Positions 57,201-64,000 of a stretch of DNA of 64,000 bases are shown here, piece by piece. The stretch is from Trichobilharzia szidati (lineage: Eukaryota > Platyhelminthes > Trematoda > Strigeidida > Schistosomatidae): NCBI GenBank assembly GCA_944472155.2, contig OX235279.1:157626199-157690198 (forward strand). Reading direction: 5' to 3'. Within the stretch, counting starts at the first letter, position 1, and each line of letters begins with the position of its first letter. The notes under the pieces were generated by a model. The model did not search any database and was not told where the DNA came from. It saw nothing but the letters and a program-made list of their open reading frames with translations. The position numbers and the translations under genes were made by a program.

Positions 57201-59316
57201 AGACATCGGCATACTATTACACCAGTGTCAATATACCGGTTGAGTATTGAATCTCGGACCACATCATGCTCTAAATCTTTAGATACTGAATCTGATTTAG
57301 GTCTGACAGATGCATCTCCAGCATCAAACTACTGCAGTATTCATCAACGTGAAGTAGCAATTCAATCGTGTCTGCAACAAGCCTCAGCTAAATATAAAAG
57401 CCAACCTGTTGAAGAAACAGTATTAGGCATTCAACGTTGTCGTAGAAACTCTGATCCTGAACGTTGGCAACAGTTTCGTGATCCACAAGGTAATGTAAAT
57501 GAAAATCAAAGCAGTGGATTTAGCGAAACTCTAACATTTTCAAACAACTGTGAAAATGAGGTTAGCTATCTATCCACTCAACTTAATTGTCCTATTGTGA
57601 ATCCAGAGACGGGGACTTTAGGGTGAGTTCATGTAACGTATTCACTCTTGTTTCTTATTTTTAAAAGTTTATAATAAAACAGGATTAGGTTTCTACAGGG
57701 AAATGAAGTCTTTAAATTCTCAATTTCCTTGCTCCTATGGTTGTTAGCTGCTTTTTTTCAACATTGACTCGTAAAGCAAATTAGCAGTTACAATGATTGT
57801 CATTGATATACTCATATTCACTGTTGCTTTGATGTCGGCTGTCCTCAAGTTGGATGGTGTTTTGTTACTTATATTTAGTGGTTTCATGGAAAAAGAATTA
57901 AAATTGTGCGAGAAAGGTAACTTTCATGGTTCATCCGAACGAGACAGTGTGGATACTCTTAGTGTCATTCTCTACTGGTTGACTAAATTGCCATAAGTAA
58001 CTTTCTACGAAATTTGACAGCTATGTTTAAGTCCTATTCGTATACTTCATTCAAAACAGCAGTGAGGGGGTGAGTAAGAGAAGATTCTGTAAATAAAGGC
58101 TACTGATGATCATCACAATCTTTTCTTATCATGACAAATTCATTTAACCAGAAACCAGATGATGTAAGAGGAAAATTTGAGCACTCTAGTAGGATATAAT
58201 TCCATACTGGATAAGTCTATTTGATACAACAGGTGTTGTGGTTTTTTATTCCTTCGCGTCAATTGTGGAGCATAGAGCATTGAAGTTCCAGTAGCTGTTG
58301 TGTTGTTTTCGGTATTTGAGGTTGCTAGCCCCACACCAAACGTCCCCTATTTATCAAGCTTAGTACCAGCTAAGGGAGGTTTTGGAGTTCGTTGGCTGGG
58401 AATCAGACCTGAACCACGTGCAGTTCAGGGTTGGGATTTGGGTGTGGTGATACAGTATTAATAGCTAGATGGCGTTTCGAGCACTATTTTTCGCTCATAA
58501 TAATAATAGTAATAATAACTTTACTTTTCTCGTTTCAACAGTAATAATGGCATTCAGTCGCCTAATTCACGTACGAATGAATATGTGTTAACAAACAATG
58601 ACGCCTATAATGATCAATCGGTTGCAGATAAGACAGCCGGAACATCAAGAGCATCCAATTCCGTGTTGACAACTACTGCTACTACTGTTGGAGATGGTCG
58701 TCAGGGTTTTAATTCGTGTCAGACGAGATTCTCACAAAGTATTAATACATTATCATCACCTTGTGAGAATCCGCCTATTTGTCATTATTCAACAAAAAGT
58801 GGAATCGAGTCAAACCCACCCGTAGAACAACAACAACAACAGCAACAGTATAGGTTTCAATTCCGACCTTCTGTCCTCTTATCGTCTACAGAACATGCGA
58901 CGACAACAACACCACCAATTATGTATACATCAGACACTTGTTTTTCGCTGCACTCACCAAATGTGTCATTGTGTCAGAGAGCCCAATCAACGTCAGCGTC
59001 AGCAACAGTGGCATCAGTAGCTGGAGGAGATGATGTGTCAATCTGGTCTGACGATGTTGGTGGCGACGGTGACGATGATGACTTGTTGTTAAAAACGAAT
59101 ATTATTCAGTCGGCTAGTAATAATAATGATACTGCGGATTGTCTTCCAGTCAACAGTAGTAACAGTGGCGGTTATGGTCCTACTGATCCTAGTGATAGTA
59201 ATGGTAAGCCTCAGCTAATTTCAGATATATCTGTCAATGAATTAGCTTCATACATGGAGCATATGGTGCATATACCAGGGAGAATGTCTGAAATGGCACA
59301 AAGAATGTATCTTTAA
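54181..59316 (+). CDS. OSER1: OSER1-like protein, three exons, 668 residues predicted
   Basis: The exons are 54181-54242 (ATG at 54184), 56450-57622 and 58542-59316 (stop TAA); all introns are GT-AG and the joined frame is exactly 669 codons. The N terminus MKFKKSKASDIVDSLKQLKI resembles the short basic amphipathic start of OSER1. The C terminus ISVNELASYMEHMVHIPGRM followed by SEMAQRMYL matches the conserved OSER1 tail (LxxYME...IPxxMSxMAxxMY). The middle is Cys/His/Ser-rich with CRC, CCKACEYC and HPFCCCHV clusters, and there is a polyGln run at about 58830. OSER1 proteins are mostly disordered nuclear proteins induced by oxidative stress and regulated by FOXO; the protein here is much longer than the ~290-residue human one. 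The assignment rests mainly on the tail. Confidence 0.72.
54900..55420 (-). mobile_element. RTE 3' fragment in the first OSER1-like intron
   Basis: The plus strand resembles 3140-3400. Shared elements are gtcaccaacagtttcc..., a block near cctgatcctatgtcagctaa and the cgtaacatgtgg...agccatc segment that encodes the RLRWLGH tail on the minus strand. It is diverged. Confidence 0.6.
55770..56295 (-). mobile_element. Second RTE 3' fragment in the first OSER1-like intron
   Basis: The plus strand resembles 2980-3620. Shared segments are atgtggcacacaaaggaag, cgttggttcttagcatccc, gaggaagacgatg, the catgttctcctagccatctt block and tcacatgggagataggacgc. It runs in the same orientation as the preceding fragment and overlaps it in element coordinates, so it is a separate insertion. 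Confidence 0.68.
56450..57622 (+). CDS. OSER1: OSER1-like gene, large internal exon
   Basis: The exon is 1173 nt, with acceptor tttttattttccag and donor gtgagt. It opens with TDRRFRPQLKGSTLHTLAYL, a block rich in conserved-looking residues, then the Cys clusters. The remainder is Ser/His/Thr-rich. The ATG at 56409 lies in the intron and is not the start. Confidence 0.85.
57623..58541 (+). other. Second OSER1-like intron
   Basis: The intron is 919 nt, GT...AG. The segment at about 58220-58480 has the appearance of a dispersed repeat (gaggttgctagccccacacc). No coding relic is seen. Confidence 0.55.
58542..59316 (+). CDS. OSER1: OSER1-like gene, terminal exon
   Basis: The exon is 775 nt, with acceptor cgtttcaacag. 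It carries low-complexity Ser/Thr/Asn runs, PVEQQQQQQQYRFQF (polyGln, CAA/CAG mixed, near 58828-58848), an acidic GGDGDDDDLL segment and the conserved tail ending QRMYL at the stop. Confidence 0.85.
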
Positions 59317-61170
59317 GAAAGAAAGAGGGGATCAGTGAATGAATGTCTGCATGCGTGTATGTATACACTAATGAAAGTAAATGAAAGAAGAGAAGAAGTG
59401 AGTGACTTTCACCTAGATTGCATATTTTCATTCACTACGACTACTACTATTACCACTATACATTGAAGCAAATATTTCGGTAACATACAAATATATTTTG
59501 TAAAACTGGGTTGTACGCATATACATATATACACACTGATGACCGATGGTATTGTGATACTAATAAATATACATACATATACATGTGAGTTTACATGCAT
59601 TATCTCATTGTAGTTCATTTTATTCCATTCTATTACTTTTGTTTTCTGTTTCTTTAATTTTTAAGTATTTTATTCAATTCCTGTGAAGATAGTCTCTCCC
59701 AGTGACGTGCCTATAAATATTTAGGCAACTGTACAAGTCCCAGATATTGCACCATATATATATACGTATGAATTGTACAAAAGATTACTAGTTTGACTAT
59801 ACTTAATAGTAACAGTATTATTGCTAATAACGATAATAATACGCATGCATTGCACTACTTGAGTACTTACCTACCTTTTTGGTTGGATCTCGAATTCCCA
59901 CTGCCATTCTCGCGTTCCCGCCAAAGGTGAACTTCTCCATCTCTCTTTGTCTCTCCGTGTTTGCGCGTGTGTGTATGCATTTTAGTGGTGTTTTTAGAAA
60001 AAAATGTAAAACCTACATTTATCTTCTTTCAATAGTCAATCAATCTATCAATCAGATGTGTTTGTATATCTGTTTGTGAAAGAAAGAGCCAATCAACCAA
60101 CTAAATAAATAAATTTTTATTTTCCTTTAATTATCGTCAATATTAACTACACAACAATCCTCTGTGTGTGAAAATGTCTTGTGTATTCCTCTCTTTCTCT
60201 CACTTTGTTTGCCTCCACAGCTTCGCTTCGCTTCGGTTTGTTTTGTATCTCTCCTCTCTTGTTAATCAAGGCGTTTGATTTGTATTAAAAGCATTTATTA
60301 CTAATGTTATTGCCTTTCTTAAAATTGGCATGAATTTGTATCCATCCATCTGTCCGCCCGTCCACTTACGTTGTTGAGCTGATCTTGTCCATCCCATCCC
60401 ACCTCGACCCCTCCTGTTATATTTTGCTGCTGGTTTATTCAAGTTTCGCCTCGTCCTCCTCCTCATCGTTGTAGTCGCCTTCTTCTCGTCTCTGTTCTAG
60501 TTTCGTGCGGAGGCGATTTCGTCTTCGGTGGAGAAACAGTGGGCAACACAGTACGAACGTTCACATAATAAGAACAATAACAGTGGTAGTATTAATAATA
60601 AAAATAATGTATTTGTTCCTGTTATTCTTATTGTTATTATTCTTATTTTAATATCGTTTTTAATTCAGTACCACTTACATCGGGTTCATTATTACTTTTT
60701 GTTTCTGTTTCTTTAATCTTTACTACTAATATTATTTTTTTAACGCTTACAAGTATTGGAGAGATTCGACATTATTATTACTATTAGTACTGTTATTATC
60801 GTCACTATTACGTGACAGACACAGAGTTACTGCTTTTGTTAAAAATAAATTTTGTTGAAGCATTTGCAAGTCTGTCTGTTGCTCTACCAGTTTACCGGGC
60901 TTTTTATTTCCTTTGTTTTCTTATTTCCCGTGTACTGCATTCACATACAGACACAAACATGCATACTATCCTTTCGCCTATAATATATGTTTTTTAACTG
61001 ACGTATCAAGACGTCCTATCTGCCCCTCGCCCCTCCCTAAGTTTCATACCTATCTGTCTTACTATCTATCCATTTATCTCGATGCCTATATAGTTATTTT
61101 TTGTTTGTTTTTTCTGTGTTTGTCTGTGTCTAAACTAAAAATTGAATAAATATACTTTAAGGTATTACTA
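59317..61170 (+). other. Probable OSER1-like 3' UTR and pyrimidine-rich downstream DNA
   Basis: No gene is seen. The stretch is rich in CT/TTATT runs. Possible poly(A) signals are aataaa near 60104-60112 and gaataaatatac near 61144; which one is used cannot be decided from sequence alone. Confidence 0.4.
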
Positions 61171-62010
61171 ATTGTGTCAGTGAAATTCCTTGGGATGGGT
61201 GTAGATAGATTAATAGTTTGACAAATCGTCAAGAAAAACACTTGGCACTTGACAGCATGATGGTGTCCATCTGCAATGTTTTCAGGACGCTGGCGCCTCC
61301 TGCGTCAGTCACTACTGCAGTCAAGCACATTAGCATTGACGTATTCGCGACTGATCTTCTGTAGGACTGTAATGGATACATTGACAACAAAGAAGCAACG
61401 AGAGTGGGTCCTCAGTGCTGGCGCTGTTTTTTAGCAAGGTATTCACTCTCCTCGTGCAAGGTTCTCAAGTAATATAATAATCGATATTGCATCAATTGAA
61501 GCAGTATTGTTCCATACAAAGCATGCTGCATTACTCTGCAAAGCTTTAATTCCATTACCCTCAAAAACTTCGTTGTAGTAGGTTGAAATCTACTTGAAAA
61601 TGTGCCTCGAAGTAGGTTACAACTCATAGACATAGTCGGGTGGTTAAAACAATGTGAAATACAGTAAATATAGTGTGTTTTGATCTATGGGGAAAAATTG
61701 GTAGTCCAGTGACATAAGCAGGCTGTCGGTGGTCATGAATGTAGGCGACTCATCACTGTGATGGTGTGCTTGGGATTATTATTGTTAGACGATAACAGAC
61801 ATCCAATCTAGGATTCAGGTCTCGTCTCTCATGTCAGTCGTCAGTGAGGTATCCCTGCGACTTCGAAAAAACCGCTGTCATCTCAGAGATTTTAACCATC
61901 ATATTCAATAAGAATAATTTAAGACTTGGTCACGAGGTAATTTAGAGAGTGCAGAAATCCTCAAATGTTTGGCGTGTAACTGGTTCCTGTCAAATGTGAG
62001 GTGTTGCCGC
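61171..62010. other. Intergenic DNA, nothing recognised
   Basis: There is no frame with a known motif and no repeat that I can match within the window. Confidence 0.45.
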
Positions 62011-62014
62011 AGAA

Positions 62015-62640
62015 CTGGACTACTCCAACTCTTAGCTTAAAGATAGGGAGTGAAGTGGCTGAGTGCGTTAACCACATCCTTTATTTGCGAATTCGTATCA
62101 ACCCTAATGGACTGAGTGACTGATTGCTGACGGAATCTCTGAATGGATACGAAAGGCTGGTGTGCCATTTGCCAACTTACGTCATCTCTGATGTGGATGG
62201 GATATCCGACTATCGATCTAAGGACGGGTGCACTGCTCAGCAGTTGACCGTGTGTTCATTTGTGGTTATGAGACATGGCCATTGAAGGTGGTAGATATGA
62301 AAGGTGACTTGCATTTCTACGGTGTTCAGAGCTACAAGCTTTTATAAATTTCATTCAGCCAGTATACGATGACGTCACGTGCCAAGTTATTCACAACAGA
62401 AAACTCCGCGAAGCACCTGAAGTGAATAGAGGAATAATACGAGTCTACCATCACCGACGATTCTCTTGATTTTGGTGGATCGCATTATGCAACAGACTGT
62501 CTTAGGTGGTAGTGTGAAGAGGGGCATGTGTTGGACTGACAGAAAGTTTGTGAGGATCGTGAAGCCACTTGAAGGTGATGGCAAAGGGAGGAGTATAATC
62601 TAGATGTGTCTCTGAAGCGTTATGTCCCACTTGGAACACA
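62015..62640 (+). pseudogene. Decayed RTE 3' fragment (RT thumb region)
   Basis: The plus-strand reading aligns with codons of the 3-4 kb RTE: NPNGLSD (for [11 protein letters not shown]), then ERLVCHLPTYV, GYETWPLKVVDMK (for [14 protein letters not shown]) and the FHRCLRS region. Frames are heavily broken. Confidence 0.5.
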
Positions 62641-62649
62641 AGGAAGGGA

Positions 62650-63735
62650 TAGTAATCGTCTTAGCAATAGTAGTGTTCTTAAGTAGAGCAACCTGTCTAA
62701 ATAGTTTCTCAGACTTAAAAAAAACCCACTTAGAGTGATGAAATGGTGTATCATTCTGATCAGAGTAATGTAAAGTTGATCGTGTAGGCTGTAAATAATT
62801 ATTTCCAAATCTCCATTTACGCATTTAGAAGAAACGACATATTGAGTGAAGAAATATATTCATTTTCAATCAGTTCCTCATCATCAACTCTACACCAATA
62901 TATAGTTTCTGCATCAAAATTATTTTACTAATCAAGTGGTTATTTTGGTTAATTAGTTTTAGGTATAGGCGGGGGTGAAATTAAGAGGTTAAAGGTAAAT
63001 GTTAGTAACAAGAAATCTGAGTTTTAAAAGAGGGGTGAAAATTAATTATGGAATTCAAGATAAGTTGATTCTTAGGCGTTGGCAACAAGTTGACTTTGGC
63101 TTGTACCTAATGAGTATGTTGCCTGATAAGTAGGAACTAATTTGATTGTAGGATAGGTTGTGACCACTCAATTATTCAACCTTCTATAGACTAATCCTGC
63201 AACATTATCACTTTTAAAGTTGTATGAAGATAAGCTTCTTGTTAGCTGTGATTTGTTTTGTATTCACAGCTACAAATCTTCCGTAACAGCCAATGAATTT
63301 CTGAAGATTTTCTCAAGAATCATTAATCCTTTTTCCAATTTCCTAATAGAGCATATTTTTCTGTCTCTGGAAGGCAGTGCTTTTACATGTGGCCATTTAT
63401 AATTGATTGGAGAAAAACGACTGAAATTTAAGGGCTATCCATCACAGGTTGACTTGTTGTGTCTTTGAAGGCTTTCATCTTCTAGACGCTGCACAACTCG
63501 CTGTCAAGAAAATGAAACTTCCCATTACTTCTGTCTACCATGGTATAGTCAATATTTCCATATGCGTCACTGAATAGCCTAAGTAGGTAGGATGCTTGGC
63601 TCGTATGGTTGTATACTACTTATGTGTCGTCAATATATTCACAATGAGAAGTTGTTCCATCGATTGCACACACAAGCTTCATTCTCTCACAGACGTAAAA
63701 TAGACTGTGTGACTGGCCTCAAGCAGTTATTCCCC
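62650..63735. other. Intergenic DNA, nothing recognised
   Basis: This is AT-rich sequence without a supported gene. A Lys/Ser-type short frame at 63220-63402 has no recognised motif. Confidence 0.45.
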
Positions 63736-63739
63736 GTGC

Positions 63740-64000
63740 TTCATACGAACTGATTGACGCAAGAGGACTGATTCCAGCGAGCTCCGACTATGATGAGGAG
63801 CGAAAGGTACTTGAACTAAAACTAACAAAAAGTCTTCGCAACGACCGCGAACAGTGGAGGGCGACAAAAGCGAAAGAGATGGAAAAGGCATCGGCGATTG
63901 GCAACACCAGCCAACTATTTAGGCTTAACAGGGAAACAGGTGGCAAAAGGCAAATGATAAGTGAAACAATCTTGGAGAAAAATGGCACCATAACTAGCTC
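63740..64000 (+). mobile_element. RTE-type element, linker region, running off the right edge
   Basis: The open plus-strand frame [40 protein letters not shown] and [20 protein letters not shown] matches the minus-strand RTE linker at 5085-4815 almost residue for residue. Homology starts abruptly at about 63740, indicating 5' truncation. This copy is closer to intact than the one in UBA2, since no stop occurs in the visible part. Confidence 0.82.

Noticed and set aside
1..64000. CRISPR arrays, bacterial operons, phage or viral genes
   Set aside because: No regularly spaced repeats and no prokaryotic gene organisation; all reverse transcriptases seen belong to eukaryotic retroelements.

Overview
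The window looks like genomic DNA of a blood fluke (Schistosoma or a close digenean relative). The evidence is eukaryotic split genes with 36-38 nt introns at the 5' end of one gene followed by introns of up to 6.9 kb, and AT-rich DNA packed with non-LTR retrotransposons (RTE and several Jockey/CR1-type families), a Penelope-like element with a GIY-YIG domain, a BEL/Pao-like LTR element and a Mutator-like transposon of the kind described in schistosomes as Curupira. The species call is inference.

Two host genes are supported. On the minus strand, 12628 down to 1950 holds the first seven exons of UBA2, the catalytic subunit of the SUMO E1 enzyme; the gene runs off the left edge. Its introns hold a decayed Penelope-like element split by an antisense RTE element, further RTE and CR1-type tails, and a dispersed ~300 bp repeat. 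On the plus strand, 54181-59316 holds a three-exon gene (668 codons when spliced, all junctions in frame) whose last 30 residues resemble the C terminus of OSER1, the oxidative-stress-responsive serine-rich protein.

Between them, 13-54 kb is almost entirely mobile DNA. I name the non-LTR families locally: B (3' end ggaataaagc + ATT repeats), C (ORF1 + ORF2), D (EN + RT) and E (EN/RT, CR1-like). The dominant structure is a huge inverted repeat: arms 17658-22456 and 25544-30342 (4799 bp each, no indel, four mismatches found by reading) around a 3087 bp spacer. Each arm carries BEL-like 5' sequence, a B 3' end and a broken D element. The right arm is itself flanked by two direct copies (about 1.6 kb, about 2% diverged) of the same part of element C, so the arms are far more alike than the repeats that bracket them.

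Further right, a 7273 bp Mutator-like element (40881-48153) sits in the 5' region of a BEL/Pao-like element with an 8 bp target duplication. That transposon in turn carries a CR1-type E insertion (44685-47189) flanked by an unusually long 82 bp duplication. The nesting order is therefore readable: BEL, then Mutator-like, then E. A 363-codon minus-strand frame (38793-39881) with one stop remains unassigned. The window ends inside another RTE copy.
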